Below, piece by piece: positions 18,047 to 28,375 of a stretch of DNA of 64,000 bases (its first letter is position 1; the number at the start of each line of letters is the position of its first letter). This stretch comes from RI-153 sp963721725 (GTDB lineage: Bacteria; Chloroflexota; Anaerolineae; Caldilineales; Caldilineaceae), in contig CAVRLX010000009.1 of the NCBI GenBank assembly GCA_963721725.1, forward strand, positions 496,001 to 560,000. The letters run 5' to 3'. The position numbers and the translations under genes were made by a program. The notes under the pieces were generated by a model. The model saw only the letters and a program-made list of their open reading frames with translations, had not been told where the DNA came from and ran no database searches.

Positions 18047-19147
18047 ATGAACAGCATCACCGGTTTGCATCACATTACAATTGTGTGTGGGAATGCCCAA
18101 CGCACTGTGGATTTTTACACAGGCGTGCTGGGGTTGCGGCTGGTCAAACAGACGGTAAATTTTGACGATCCGAGTAGTTATCACCTCTATTTTGGCGACC
18201 ACACGGGCAGCCCCGGCTCGGCGATTACCTTTTTTGAATGGCCGCACGCGCCCAAAGGCGCGCCGGGGATTGGCGGCACACACCACTATGCGCTGCGTGT
18301 GACCGACGAAAGCGGACTGCTCAAGTGGAAGCGGCGGCTAACCGACAGGGGCTTGTCGGTGGATGGGCCGCTGGATCGCCACTATTTTACGTCGATCTAT
18401 TTCAAAGATCCCGACGGCACGATTATTGAAATCGCCACCGATGGTCCCGGTTTTGGGCGCGATGAAGCGGTGGAAACATTGGGCAGAGAACGCCGCGAGC
18501 CGCCCCAGGAGATGACAGTGCGTAACCGCGACGAAGCGGCCATCGCAGCCCACACTTGGCCCGAACCCGTGGAGAGCATCAGCGACGACATGGCACTGCG
18601 CCACGGTATGCACCATATCACCGCCATCGGCCAGGACATTGAACGCACACATCACTTCTTTGGCGAAATTCTGGGGTTGCAGCGCGTCAAGATGACCTCG
18701 AACTTTGACGATCCCAGCTCGGCGCATTGGTATTGGGGCGTGGACAACGGGCGACCGGGGACGTTGATCACCTATTTCGAGCGTGACCCCGCCGCGGTGC
18801 GGCAGGCGCGCATGGGTCAGGGACAGACCCACCATTTTGCGCTGAGTGTGCCCAATGTCGAGAGCCAAAATGAGTTCAAATCCAAGTTGGAGGAGCTGGG
18901 CTGGCCGGTCTCGCCGGTGATGGATCGCATCTATTTCAAGAGCATCTACACACGGGATCCCGACGGCCATATTGTGGAGTTGGCGACGGCGGCTCCCGGC
19001 TTTTTGATTGACGAGCCGGTGGAGACGCTGGGGCGCACCTTGAAACTGCCGCCCTGGCTGGAGCCGCGCCGCTCCCAGATCGAGCGAGGACTGACGCCGT
19101 TGATCGTGCCGGACAGTCACCAAAAGGTCACGCAAAGGCCAGACTAG
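18047..19147 (+). CDS. Ring-cleaving dioxygenase, MhqO-like (two VOC modules)
   Basis: The 366-residue protein consists of two vicinal-oxygen-chelate modules. The first begins GLHHITIVCGNAQRTVDFY and ends DPDGTIIEIATDGPGF, and the second begins GMHHITAIGQDIERTHHFF and ends DPDGHIVELATAAPGF. The His and Glu residues in these segments are the usual metal ligands. The layout matches MhqO-type hydroquinone dioxygenases, which open substituted hydroquinones. In Bacillus, MhqO-type genes are controlled by a MarR protein, and the same order is seen here. AAGGAG lies before the ATG. Confidence 0.9.
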   Translation: MNSITGLHHITIVCGNAQRTVDFYTGVLGLRLVKQTVNFDDPSSYHLYFGDHTGSPGSAITFFEWPHAPKGAPGIGGTHHYALRVTDESGLLKWKRRLTDRGLSVDGPLDRHYFTSIYFKDPDGTIIEIATDGPGFGRDEAVETLGRERREPPQEMTVRNRDEAAIAAHTWPEPVESISDDMALRHGMHHITAIGQDIERTHHFFGEILGLQRVKMTSNFDDPSSAHWYWGVDNGRPGTLITYFERDPAAVRQARMGQGQTHHFALSVPNVESQNEFKSKLEELGWPVSPVMDRIYFKSIYTRDPDGHIVELATAAPGFLIDEPVETLGRTLKLPPWLEPRRSQIERGLTPLIVPDSHQKVTQRPD

Positions 19148-19165
19148 GACACGGGTTTGCAGGAG

Positions 19166-19196
19166 ACCTGGCAGGTTTCAAAACCCTGCCAGGTCT
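19166..19196. repeat. Dispersed palindromic repeat (CTGCCAGGTTT family)
   Basis: The sequence gacctggcaggttt, then caaaac, then cctgccaggtc forms an imperfect hairpin. It shares its core with the repeat at 4857-4890. It lies just after the dioxygenase gene and may also act as its terminator. Confidence 0.75.
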
Positions 19197-19241
19197 GGTT
19201 CAACTGCGTCCGTACTAGATTTATACGACTTTGTAACTAGC

Positions 19242-19264
19242 AGGTGCGTCGCACCCGCGACCTG
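19242..19264. repeat. Short palindromic repeat related to 4254-4322
   Basis: The string caggtgcgtcgcacccgcgacctg carries the 11-base core GTGCGTCGCAC, the reverse complement of the core at 4254-4272. It lies in a gene-free stretch between converging genes. Confidence 0.65.
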
Positions 19265-19337
19265 TATCGTTACACGACTTCTTTCAATTTTGAAACGTGC
19301 TCAGCCATTTTAACCTTCTTTTCTTCTCATCTTTGCG

Positions 19338-20253
19338 TTAAGTTGAGGGTCTTCCCAACCAGATCTCTGTGCGAAAACGGTGTTCGCCGCCCGCGAGAAC
19401 CGTTGCCACATCATCGGCGGCTTTGGCGGTCTCGATACAAACGAAGCCAATATACGCCTCATTGTCCAAGTCAGCCATACGCTGCGACCCCTCGATCCAC
19501 GGATTCCAGACCACGGTGCTTTGGCTGCCGTGTTTTTCCACATGCACCACACGGCCCAAGCCTGGGTCGTGAATCGTACAGGTGTCAGACGTGTCCAGAT
19601 AGATGCGGTCAATCTTGCCTTGGATCTCAATGGGGCCGTGCTGCGATTTGCGCGCCATGCCGTCGGTTTTGTCGAGGTACGCTTTGCCGTCCAGCCCGTC
19701 CAATGGTGATCTGGCGGCTGTCGCCCACGGTGAAATAGCTGTGCAGCGCGCCGGTATAGGTCAACGGCGTATTGCCCAAATTTCGTGTGATCAGTTCCAC
19801 AGTCAGCCGCGTAGAAACCGTCACCACGCAGCGTAGCTCGAAGGCGTGCGGCCACAGCGCTTGCGTCACGGCATTGTTGCGATAACTCAACGTCACCTGG
19901 GTTGCGCCATCATCAAGGGCACGGGTATCGTCCAGATCCCACAAGGTGGTGCGTGCAAAGCCATGCGATGGCTTATCGCTGTCGGTGGGGTGGGGGCCAA
20001 ACCAGGGCCAGCAAATGGGGATGCCGCCGCGAATCGCCTTGCCCACTTCAAACGGGCTGCGCTCGCTCACCCACAGCACCGGCTGCGCGCCGTGTGGCTG
20101 AAAGCGCAATACATGTCCACCCAGCAAGCAGATCTGTGCCTCGGCGTGCTTATTGCGAATCGCCACCACGGGCAGATCGCCCGGTCCGCTCTCCACACGC
20201 ACCTGATTGGGAATCCCAAAGCGCTCGTTGAGGGCGTCAATCGACTGGCTCAT
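19338..20253 (-). CDS. D-hexose-6-phosphate mutarotase (one frameshift)
   Basis: When frames are joined the protein is about 304 residues and matches the YeaD-type aldose-1-epimerase family, which interconverts anomers of hexose 6-phosphates. Segments include GGHVLRFQPHG, GGIPICWPWFGPH, SHGFARTTLWDL, LHSYFTVGDSRQITI, and in the second frame VWNPW and GFVCIETA. The frame changes near 19705 at ATTGGAC and is restored by removing one G, so a sequencing error is likely. The start overlaps the stop of the DinB gene by four bases, indicating coupling. Confidence 0.88.
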
Positions 20254-20747
20254 GACGCACCCGCTTCGGCGCTTTCCAACGCCCGCCGAATATCGCGCAA
20301 ATGCAGCAGATCATGGCCGCGCATCGTCTCGTAATATTGCTCAATCGTGATTATGCCGCGGAAGGGATGGCGGCCTTGCAGCGACCACTCCTCGTCGCGC
20401 AGCGTTTCCAGCCCGGATAGCGTGCGGGCGCGCACTTCGTCTAGCGCTGCCATCAACTCTGACGGGCTGGGTTCGCCCATGCGCTTTTTAATGTCGGCAT
20501 TCCAGCGGTCCAAATCAAAGCCAGCGGGCATCGTCTCCTCACCCTTGCGCGTTTTGTGAATTTGGATGCTCATCCCGCGCTCGCCGTCAACGAGATGGGC
20601 CACCACCGTGGCGACGGTCCATTGATCGCCTTCGCTGAAAACCGGCGTCTGCCACTGCTCTGGCGTCAACTCAGCCAGATACGCTTTGAGCGCGGCCCGT
20701 GCCTCGGCCAGTTGCTGTGTCCACGTTGCGCTTTTATTCTCTGTCAT
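20250..20747 (-). CDS. DinB family protein
   Basis: The protein of about 165 residues is a DinB-like four-helix bundle. The predicted metal-site histidines are in VVAHLVDGERG, EQYYETMRGHDLLH and nearby. The conserved end LLHLRDIRRAL is typical for the family, whose members may be metal-dependent thiol-utilising enzymes of unknown substrate. The start at 20747 is preceded by GAGGAA. Its stop overlaps the mutarotase start by four bases (ATGA). Confidence 0.88.
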   Translation of the reverse strand: MTENKSATWTQQLAEARAALKAYLAELTPEQWQTPVFSEGDQWTVATVVAHLVDGERGMSIQIHKTRKGEETMPAGFDLDRWNADIKKRMGEPSPSELMAALDEVRARTLSGLETLRDEEWSLQGRHPFRGIITIEQYYETMRGHDLLHLRDIRRALESAEAGAS

Positions 20748-20809
20748 GATTCTGTTCCTCGGGTGCATGATGCGTGAAATGTGAAGGCGTGATTATCACA
20801 GTTCACGGC

Positions 20810-21505
20810 TTAAAGTCCCATAATCCGTACCAGACTCGCCATGTCCGGCACTTCTCGATCTGGGCGGGCGTCTACCGGTAGCGATAACCCTGTGCCGGGC
20901 AGGATGCTCTGGCGGTTCACCCACACCGTGGAAAATCCCAGCGTTTTGGCTGGGGCGTGGTCGTGATAGAGACTCTGGGCCACGTGTAAAATTTTCGATT
21001 GGGGCACGCCCAGCCGTTCCAGCACTGTGTTGAAATGGGCGTGGCCCGGTTTGTAACTCCTCACCTGCTGCGCCGTGATGATCTCATCAAACGAGACTTC
21101 CAGCAATTCGTTACTCTGGGCAAAGAGATCGTCGTCAATGTTGGAGACGATCACCAATTTGTAGCGCCGCTTGAGCGCCTGCAAGGCGTCAATGGTATCG
21201 TCAAACGGCGGCCAGTCACCCACCGAATCGGCCAATGCATCCTGATCTTCCTGTGTGGCTTCAAATTCTAGATCATGGGCGATCCCGGCCATCACCCCGC
21301 GCAGAACGTCTCGATAAGATTTGTACGCGCCGACTTCTTGCGCGGCTTCATGCTTCGCATAGAGTTGCAGCAGTGTAACAGCGTCGGCTTCAGTGTCATG
21401 CTGGCGCAGGATACGCCCCAGCGCGTGCAGAATGCCCGTTTCCCAGTCGATGAGCGTGCCGTAGCAGTCGAAGGTCAGGTGGGTAAACTGTGCATAGTCA
21501 AGCAT
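20810..21505 (-). CDS. HAD-like hydrolase, haloacid dehalogenase type II-like
   Basis: The 231-residue protein has all HAD motifs: FDCYGTLIDWE (nucleophile Asp), IVSNID (motif II), SYKPGHAHFNTVL (motif III Lys) and the acidic stretch after LHVAQSLYHDHAPA. It matches haloacid dehalogenase type II or phosphoglycolate phosphatase-like enzymes. The Tyr in DCYGTL is common to the dehalogenase branch, but a phosphatase is equally possible. Only 12 bases separate it from the histone-deacetylase-like gene upstream. Confidence 0.9.
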   Translation of the reverse strand: MLDYAQFTHLTFDCYGTLIDWETGILHALGRILRQHDTEADAVTLLQLYAKHEAAQEVGAYKSYRDVLRGVMAGIAHDLEFEATQEDQDALADSVGDWPPFDDTIDALQALKRRYKLVIVSNIDDDLFAQSNELLEVSFDEIITAQQVRSYKPGHAHFNTVLERLGVPQSKILHVAQSLYHDHAPAKTLGFSTVWVNRQSILPGTGLSLPVDARPDREVPDMASLVRIMGL

Positions 21506-21517
21506 AAGGGTTGCCTT

Positions 21518-22549
21518 TTACTCTAGAGAGTGAATCCGTTTGATGCGGTCAAGAATGGTGCTCGCGTCTGGCTCACGGTCGGGCGATTCGCCCACAGGAT
21601 CGCTGATGCCCTCTTCGTCGCCACTGAGCGTGCGTAGTGTAGAGAGGATGGCATGGGGCAGCACGTCCAAGTTATAGCCGCCCTCTAGCGTGTAGATCAA
21701 GCGTCCGCCACACAGTTCATCGGCCAGGGCCATCAGCTCGCGGGTGATCTCCGCATAGCCGCTAATGCTGACGCTGTGCTGGGCCAGCGGGTCCATCCAA
21801 TGGGCGTCGTAGCCCGCCGAGACCAGGATTAGCTCTGGGCGATACGCACGCGCCAGCGGGGTTAAAATCTGGCGCAGCGCTGCCAGATAGCCTTTGTTCC
21901 CCACGCCTGCCGGGAAAGGCACGTTGACTGTGCGCCCCTGGCCTGCGCCCACGCCGGTTTCGTCCATGCTGCCGCTGCCGGGGTAGTGTGGGAATTGGTG
22001 GATGCTGAAAAAGAGCACTGAGCCGTCGCCGTAAAACATTTCTTGGGTGCCATTGCCATGATGCACGTCGAAATCGACAATCAGCACACGGTCCACGCCG
22101 TGTTGATCCTGCGCGTAGCGAGCGGCAATGGCGACATTCCCAAAGAGGCAAAAGCCCATGCCTGTGTGTGGGCGGGCGTGGTGACCGGGTGGGCGAATCA
22201 GCGCAAACCCGTTATCGGCGCGCCCTGTCAGCACGGCATCGGTAATGGTAAGCAGACCGCCCACGGCCAACCGCGCCGCCGCATAGCTTTCGGCGCGCAC
22301 ATAGGTATCGGGGTCAAGGCGACCACCGCCCTTTGCGCTCATGGCTTCAAGGCGCGCCACATAGCCGGCATCATGCACGGCGGTGAGGGCGTCGAGCGGC
22401 GCGGGTGCGCTTTCCACACGGTGCAGCCTCTCCAAAATGCCATCGTTTTCCAAGAGCGCCCACGTATTTTCCAGCCGCCGATGATTTTCCGGGTGTCCGT
22501 AGAGAGTGTGGTGCAGGTTGAATTTGTCGTAAACGTAGGCTGTGGTCAT
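21518..22549 (-). CDS. Histone deacetylase family protein (class II-like)
   Basis: The 343-residue protein matches the bacterial arginase/deacetylase superfamily related to class II HDACs. Catalytic landmarks are GHPENHRRLE, RPPGHHARP (His pair), VDFDVHHGNGTQEMFY (zinc Asp and His), the second zinc Asp in VSAGYDAHWMDPL, and LEGGYNLD. Bacterial members deacetylate acetylpolyamines, acetoin-related or protein substrates. Here the substrate is unknown. A second family member lies at 59889-60920 but is quite different in sequence. Confidence 0.93.
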   Translation of the reverse strand: MTTAYVYDKFNLHHTLYGHPENHRRLENTWALLENDGILERLHRVESAPAPLDALTAVHDAGYVARLEAMSAKGGGRLDPDTYVRAESYAAARLAVGGLLTITDAVLTGRADNGFALIRPPGHHARPHTGMGFCLFGNVAIAARYAQDQHGVDRVLIVDFDVHHGNGTQEMFYGDGSVLFFSIHQFPHYPGSGSMDETGVGAGQGRTVNVPFPAGVGNKGYLAALRQILTPLARAYRPELILVSAGYDAHWMDPLAQHSVSISGYAEITRELMALADELCGGRLIYTLEGGYNLDVLPHAILSTLRTLSGDEEGISDPVGESPDREPDASTILDRIKRIHSLE

Positions 22550-22631
22550 GTCGGTGCAATTCAGTGGGAGATGGCTTTGGGTTGTGCGATGATCCTACAC
22601 TGGAAAGAACCACAGCGCAATTTGTAGGCCC

Positions 22632-24416
22632 TTATTCCACCCATTTGCCCCGCATAACGCGCCGTTCTTCCCAGCCTGTTTGTTCATAAAAGCTGGGCCG
22701 GAAGGTACGCCGTTGGTTGCTGTGGATGGCGTGAAAACGCAAGTTGAAGGTCTCGGTGTCGGAGCCTTCGGCGCGGATGCGCTCGTGTTGCTGGGTGTTC
22801 CCCTCAAAGCGGACGGGACGATTGCTGTGCAGCGTTTCACCATCCCACAGCACAGAGATCAGATCGCCCAGCAACGGCAAATCGAACAGCGCCCACCACT
22901 TCCAAACATCCGGCCAGCGCGGCGCCACGTAAATTTCACCGTTGCGCACCGAGATCCCACAGCCCTGCCAGATGGCCTCCCCGGCCATTTCGACATGCTG
23001 CCAGGGAGTGAATGCGTCCAGATCGAGGAGTTGATCCAGCGTCTCCCAGCTTGTGATCGAGGCGCGTGACGCCGCTGGGCTTGCTCCATTCGGCACCCGT
23101 CGGAACGAAACCGCCGCCTGTGCCCAGCGCGCTTCGTCGGCACTGTTTTCGTGTTGGGCGGCCAGCCGCGCCGCCAAATAGAGGCCCATTTGCACGCTGG
23201 CAAACGCATCATCGGATAGTGTCGGCGTGGCCGTCCCGATGATGGTTTCCACGCAGCGTTGCAACGTCTCGTATTGGGTGTTTAATAGCGTTGGCGCATG
23301 ATGGCGCGCCAAATGGTGGGCCAGGGTTTGGATATAGGCCACGTTGGTGCGGATCAGCCCATCCCCCGGATCCGGCGGCGGCGTAGGGCTGTGCAGCGTG
23401 GGCATAGTGACGGGCAGACGCCCACCGAGTCCGGTTGCTACTCGGTGCATGTGATCCAACAGGGGGCGGCTGCGCTGCGGATCAAAGGTGTCAATCACAT
23501 CCACCAGCGCCGGAATGCGCGCCGTCTGTTGATTGGCGGGGGCATAGCCGGTGCGAAAACGGCGCAATTGGTTAACCGCTGCCTCTTTGCCCAATTGCAC
23601 CACCCGGTTGAGCGGCGGATAGGGCGTCCACAGTCGCCCGCTGCGGCTGACTTTGGTCCACACATCTTCGCTGAGTTTGAAGGCGCGGCTAATGTCGCGC
23701 TGGGCCAAAAAGCCGTTCCACGCCACCTGTTCGCCCACGTCGCTCAAGGTCAGGATCAGTGGCAGATCCACCTGCCCGGCCACCAACAGATGATAGATCA
23801 AGTGGGCATGTTGCTTGTCGGGGAAGTTGACCCAATCGGGCCGACCGCCGCCTGTGCCAAAGACGCGGGTGCTCTCGGCATTCTGCTGAGCGTGCATGCC
23901 CTGGGCCTCGCCGGGGTTGGATTGCGCCACCAAAAGACCATCGACCATGCGCTGTTCTAGTGGTTCGCCCCGATCAATGTCGATTTCGATGCGCAGCAAG
24001 CGATCCCCTTCGGCCTGGCATTCCAGCAACCAGAGCAGCGAACGATCATAGCCGCTGCCCAGCGGGGCAAAGATGCGCTTGCTCAGAACCACGCCGGATT
24101 CTGTGCCGTAGATCGTCTCCTGATAACCGGGATAAAAGCGCACGACCATGGGCAAAATCTCTTCCACCGGATCGCTGGTGATGCCAGACTCGGTGTAGAT
24201 GGGCGCAGAGATATGCACGCCAATCGAGCGGGCATAGGCGCGATTGTGCCACGGCCAGAAGAGATTGTAGAGATCGCAGTGGCGATCACACGTATATTCG
24301 ATTTCGCTGTTAGAGAGGGTAAAGCGTTCTTTGCTGTCGATGTCGTGGATGTCGACGGTCACTGGCTGATCGATGGCTGGGTCAAAAGGATCGAGCGTGC
24401 TATAAATCCCACTCAT
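22632..24416 (-). CDS. Possible six-hairpin glycosidase-like protein
   Basis: This 594-residue protein has no named family I can assign with certainty. The N-terminal about 230 residues look like a beta-sandwich. The remainder is helical with aromatic patches (VDVIDTFDPQRSRPLLDHM, MGLYLAARLAAQH) and ends in a beta-rich part (FDLPLLGDLISVLWDGETLHS). This arrangement resembles the (alpha/alpha)6 six-hairpin glycosidases. Its start overlaps the stop of the transporter ATPase gene by four bases, so it belongs to the nucleoside-transporter operon and may act on an imported glycoside. No signal peptide is visible, so it should be cytoplasmic. Confidence 0.6.
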   Translation of the reverse strand: MSGIYSTLDPFDPAIDQPVTVDIHDIDSKERFTLSNSEIEYTCDRHCDLYNLFWPWHNRAYARSIGVHISAPIYTESGITSDPVEEILPMVVRFYPGYQETIYGTESGVVLSKRIFAPLGSGYDRSLLWLLECQAEGDRLLRIEIDIDRGEPLEQRMVDGLLVAQSNPGEAQGMHAQQNAESTRVFGTGGGRPDWVNFPDKQHAHLIYHLLVAGQVDLPLILTLSDVGEQVAWNGFLAQRDISRAFKLSEDVWTKVSRSGRLWTPYPPLNRVVQLGKEAAVNQLRRFRTGYAPANQQTARIPALVDVIDTFDPQRSRPLLDHMHRVATGLGGRLPVTMPTLHSPTPPPDPGDGLIRTNVAYIQTLAHHLARHHAPTLLNTQYETLQRCVETIIGTATPTLSDDAFASVQMGLYLAARLAAQHENSADEARWAQAAVSFRRVPNGASPAASRASITSWETLDQLLDLDAFTPWQHVEMAGEAIWQGCGISVRNGEIYVAPRWPDVWKWWALFDLPLLGDLISVLWDGETLHSNRPVRFEGNTQQHERIRAEGSDTETFNLRFHAIHSNQRRTFRPSFYEQTGWEERRVMRGKWVE

Positions 24417-25972
24417 TGAGCGGCTCCGGCAGGGGTGGCATCGCTGGGATGGACGCCGGCCATGAGCAGGCCAAGCCGTTCGCGCGTGGCTTCATTGCGC
24501 TGCACAATGTCGATGATTTGACCTTTGTACATGACAACAATGCGATCGGCCAGGGCCAGAATTTCATCTAATTCCGAGCTAACCAGCAGCACGGCAATGC
24601 CTTCGTCGCGCTTGGCGATGATCTGGTTGTGAATAAACTCAATCGAGCCAACATCAATGCCACGGGTGGGCTGCGCTGCGATCAAAATTTGGATAGGGCG
24701 GCTAAACTCGCGCGCCACCACCATTTTTTGCTGATTGCCGCCGGAAAGACTGCCTGCGCTGGTGTAAATCGACGCTGTGCGGACATCGAACTTTTGCACC
24801 AATTCCAGTGCCCGTTGGCGGATGGCTGCCGGGTTGATGGTGAATCCGCGCGCATAGGGCGCTTTGTAATAGGTGTTGAGTACCAAATTATCGGCCACCG
24901 AATAGGCATCCACCATGCCATAGGCGTGGCGATCTTCGGGAATGTGGCAGCTTTGACCCTCTTCCGTCACCCGCCGCGGTGAGGCGTTGGTCATCTCCAC
25001 GCCGTCAATAAAAACGTGGCCCCGATCAACCTGACGCAGCCCAGTCAGCACCTCTACCAGTTCGGTCTGGCCGTTGCCCTGCACCCCGGCCACGCCCACC
25101 ACTTCCCCAGCTTGAACGGTGAAGCTGATCCCGTTCAGCGCCTTGTTGCCCAGATCATCGCGGCCATGTAGATCGACCATCTCCAAAATTGGACGGCCCG
25201 GCTGCGCTGGCGATTTCTCGACTTCTAGAATCACCTCGCGCCCCACCATCAACGCGGCCAGGCTTTCCTGTGTCGCCGTCTTTCGGATCGGCCTCGCCGA
25301 CCACCTCGCCACGCCGCAGCACAGCGATCCGATCCGCCACACGCAGCACTTCCTTGAGCTTATGCGTAATAAAGATAATCGACTTACCCTGGGTGCGCAG
25401 CAGTGTTCATCACCGCAAATAGTCCCTCGATCTCCTGTGGCGTGAGCACCGCTGTCGGTTCGTCCAAGATCAAAATGTCGGCGTTGCGATAGAGCGCTTT
25501 GACGATCTCCACACGCTGGCGCACGCCCACGGGCAGATCTTCGATGATGGCGTAGGGGTCCACGTCAAGACTGTAGCGGTGAGAAAGCTTCGCGGATGCG
25601 CTCCGCTACCGATTGCCGTATCCAGCAGTCCATTGCGCACCGTTTCGCTGCCCAACATGATATTTTCGGCCACGGTCATCACCGGCACCAGTTGAAAGTG
25701 TTGATGCACCATGCCGATGCCCAGGGCGATGGCATCATTGGGCGAGTTCATCGTACGGGCTTGCCGTTGACCAGAATCTCGCCCGCGGTGGGGTGATATA
25801 GCCCGTAGATCATATTCATCAAGCGTGGATTTGCCCGCGCCGTTTTCGCCCAGCAGCGCCAGAATTTCACCTTGGTGAAGTTTCAGGTTGACGTTCTGAT
25901 TGGCGATCACGCCGGGAAAGCGCTTGGTGATGGCGCGGGCTTCGAATACAGGACAGAATGAGTGGATGACAA
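24413..25972 (-). CDS. BMP-type (nucleoside) ABC transporter ATPase, multiple frameshifts
   Basis: The gene encodes a duplicated ATPase like YufO/NupO or sugar ATPases. The first half has a Walker A (GENGAGKST), a Q-loop segment (MVHQHFQLVPVMTVAENI), LPVGVRQRVEIVKAL and a Walker B (ILILDEPTAVLTPQE). The second half has GVQGNGQTELVEVL, then SLSGGNQQKMVVARE and a relaxed Walker B. The frame breaks near 25824, 25757, 25612, 25583, 25405 and 25280. The first two compensate each other. The start is uncertain: TTG at 25972 has AGGAG upstream but needs one more correction. The stop overlaps the next gene by four bases. Confidence 0.85.
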
Positions 25973-26012
25973 GGATCGATCTCCTGTGAAAAAGCTCAAT
26001 AGATTGAGTGAT

Positions 26013-26041
26013 GGGTGATTGACACTTTGGATCAATCACCC
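26013..26041. repeat. Intercistronic inverted repeat
   Basis: The arms GGGTGATTGA and TCAATCACCC are perfect 10-base reverse complements with a 9-base loop. The hairpin lies between the second permease gene (stop at 26056) and the ATPase gene, and could tune relative expression. It resembles other GATTG-rich strings in the window. Confidence 0.7.
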
Positions 26042-26055
26042 GATCGCCAATTGTC

Positions 26056-27124
26056 TTAATGCCCACCCTCCGTCTCGTAGACTTTGCCCTCTGCTGCCGG
26101 TGGACGCACACGCCCCACCAGCCAGAGACGGCCACAATCGTTACGACGTAGGGCATCATGCTAATAAACTGGCGCGGCACAGTGACCACACCGGCCAGCA
26201 ATAGCTCGTTTTGCAACGCTTGCGTATAGCCAAACAGGGCCGCAGCCCCCAGCGCGCCAAACGGGTTCCAGTTGCCGAAGATCATGGCGGCCAGCGAGAT
26301 AAAGCCGCGCCCTGCGGTCATGCCCTCTTGAAATTGCCCCACGGCTTCGAGCACCAAAAAAGCCCCAGCCAGCCCGGCCAACATGCCGCCGAGCATCGTG
26401 TTGACATAGCGATAGCGGTTAACATTGATGCCCACGGTGTCCGCCGCGCGTGGATGTTCGCCCACGGCCCGTGTGCGCAGCCCCCAGCGCGTGTAAAAGA
26501 GCGCTACATGCACCACCACCACCAAGATCAGCGCCAAATAGGTGATGGGCGGATTGTTAAAAAAGACTCCGCCCAACACGGGAATTTGCGAAAGGCCCGG
26601 AATTGGGAGCGCCTCGAACTTGCCGTTGGCGATGGCGTCACGGTCAAAAAGATAAGCAGAGATCCCCGAGGCCAGGATGATAATCACCGTGCCCAGAGAT
26701 GATCTGATCCATGCGAAAGCGGATCGAGAGCAGTGGCGTGGAACAGCCCCATCAGCGCCGCCCACCAGCAGCGCGATCACCACGCCGAAAAGTAGACTGG
26801 GCAACATCGGCCAGCCATTGGTCGCCACTTTGGCCACAAAGGCGGCAAAGGCGCCGGCCAGCATCATGCCCTCGATGCCAATGTTGATGATGCCAGAGCG
26901 TTCACACAGAATGCCGCTCAGCGCCCCCAGGATCAGCGGGACGGTGGCGCGCAGGGCAAAGTTTAGCGCGCTAATGCCAAAAAGCACACGCAGTGGGGTG
27001 TAGAGATCTGGTGGGATATAGGGGCGCAGCTCGGCAGGTTGACCAAGATCGCCATGATCACAACCAAGAGCGCCACCCCAATGGCGATGAGCGATGACCA
27101 TCTCCAAATACGATTTTTCTGCAT
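26056..27124 (-). CDS. BMP-type ABC transporter permease (second), frameshifted
   Basis: The membrane protein belongs to the YufQ/branched-chain-type permease family. It has several hydrophobic helices and the family segment LGALSGILCERSGIINIGIEGMML split across the N-terminal third, then the inner loop RAVGEHPRAADTVGINV and a C-terminal MMPYVVTIVAVSGW. By reading the alternate frame, the true start is the ATG at 27124 (QKNRIWRW) and the true stop is the TAA at 26056 (after VYETEGGH). Frame breaks lie near 27045, in 26700-26780 (a compensating pair) and near 26115. It pairs with the upstream permease. Confidence 0.82.
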
Positions 27125-27156
27125 AAATGGCCCTTATCAGTTGCAATTTCTGATCA

Positions 27157-28300
27157 CTACGTTCCGCCCCATCCCTGGCTCAGTTTGGTCCCTTCGACTT
27201 CGTCGGGCAGGCGGCGCAGACGGAAAACGGCGCGAATAATTGTGGGCGCTGCCACCAGCGCCAAAATCAGCGCTTGGATCACCTGGATGATGTCGGTGGC
27301 GACGCCAGAGGCAAACTGCATCCGCGCCGCGCCGGCGTCCATGGCTCCAAAGAGCAGTGAGGAGATCAGGACGCCGAATGGGTGCGTCTGCCCTAGCAGC
27401 GCCACGGTGATACCGTCGAAACCAACGCCGCCGCCAAATTCGGGGGCGAATTTGTGGTTCAGCCCCAGCGTTTCAATTGTCCCGGCCAGCCCGGCCAAGC
27501 CACCGGCAATCGCCATGGTCAAGATAATCGTCCAGTTGACGCGGATGCCAGCGTAGCGGGCTGCCTTCAAATTTTGCCCCACAGTGCGGATCTCAAAGCC
27601 CAGCGTGGTTTTGTAGATCAGCCACCAGATCAGCACCACGACGATCAGCGCGATAAACACGCCATAATGCACACGATAGGGCGGGCCAAACAGCCAGGGA
27701 ATCGCGCGCTGATTCAAAAATATCAGGCGTTTCGGAGATCGCACGCGCCGTGGTATCCCAGAGCGGGCCGGGGCGCTGTCCCTGTGTGCCGCCCGCATAG
27801 ACCGTCCACCCGGCCAACTGCGAGGCCACATAATTCAACATAATGGTGACGATAACCTCGTGCGCCCCAGTGTATACCTTGAGAATGCCGGGAATCGCCC
27901 CCCACAACATGCCGCCCACAATGCCAAAGAGGATCGCCAGCGGCAAGTGCAGATAGATGGGCATGCCTTCGAAATTGATGCCGATAAAGACGGAAAAAAC
28001 CGATCCCATGAGAAACTGCCCGGATGCGCCAATATTGAATAGACCTGCTTTGAAGGCAACCGCCACTGAAAGCCCGGTCAGCGTAAACGGGATCATTTTG
28101 CGAATGGTGGTGGACCAAGCCCGACCATCGCCAAACGCCCCTTGAAACAATCCTGTGTATGCCAAAAGCGGATCGTCGCCAAAAATTAACATTACAATCG
28201 CCCCAAGCAGCAGGGCCAGCAATAAGGCGAGAAATGGGATCAAAAGCGTGCGCAGAGTGCGGGAGAGGCGGGAAGGCGCGGGTGCGACGGCAGATGTCAT
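27157..28300 (-). CDS. BMP-type ABC transporter permease (first), one frameshift
   Basis: This is a YufP-type permease of about 380 residues with eight to ten hydrophobic helices. Family segments include GLSVAVAFKAGLFNIGASGQ, GAHEVIVTIMLNYVA, the cytoplasmic loop IRTVGQNLKAARYAGI and GGGVGFDGITVALLG. The frame breaks at a run of five T residues (27716-27720 on the minus strand). Removing one T joins SETPDI to FLNQRAIPW. This strongly suggests a homopolymer error. A 14-base hairpin separates it from the binding-protein gene upstream. Confidence 0.88.
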
Positions 28301-28375
28301 GGCTGTTTCTCGTTATACTGGGCAGCGCCACAAAGGAACAGTTTCTGCTTCTTTGCCAATGGCTTTTGTACTGCT

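Noticed and set aside
24413..27124. Calling the transporter ATPase and permease pseudogenes
   Set aside because: Compensating indels and intact motifs between shifts fit sequencing error better than decay.
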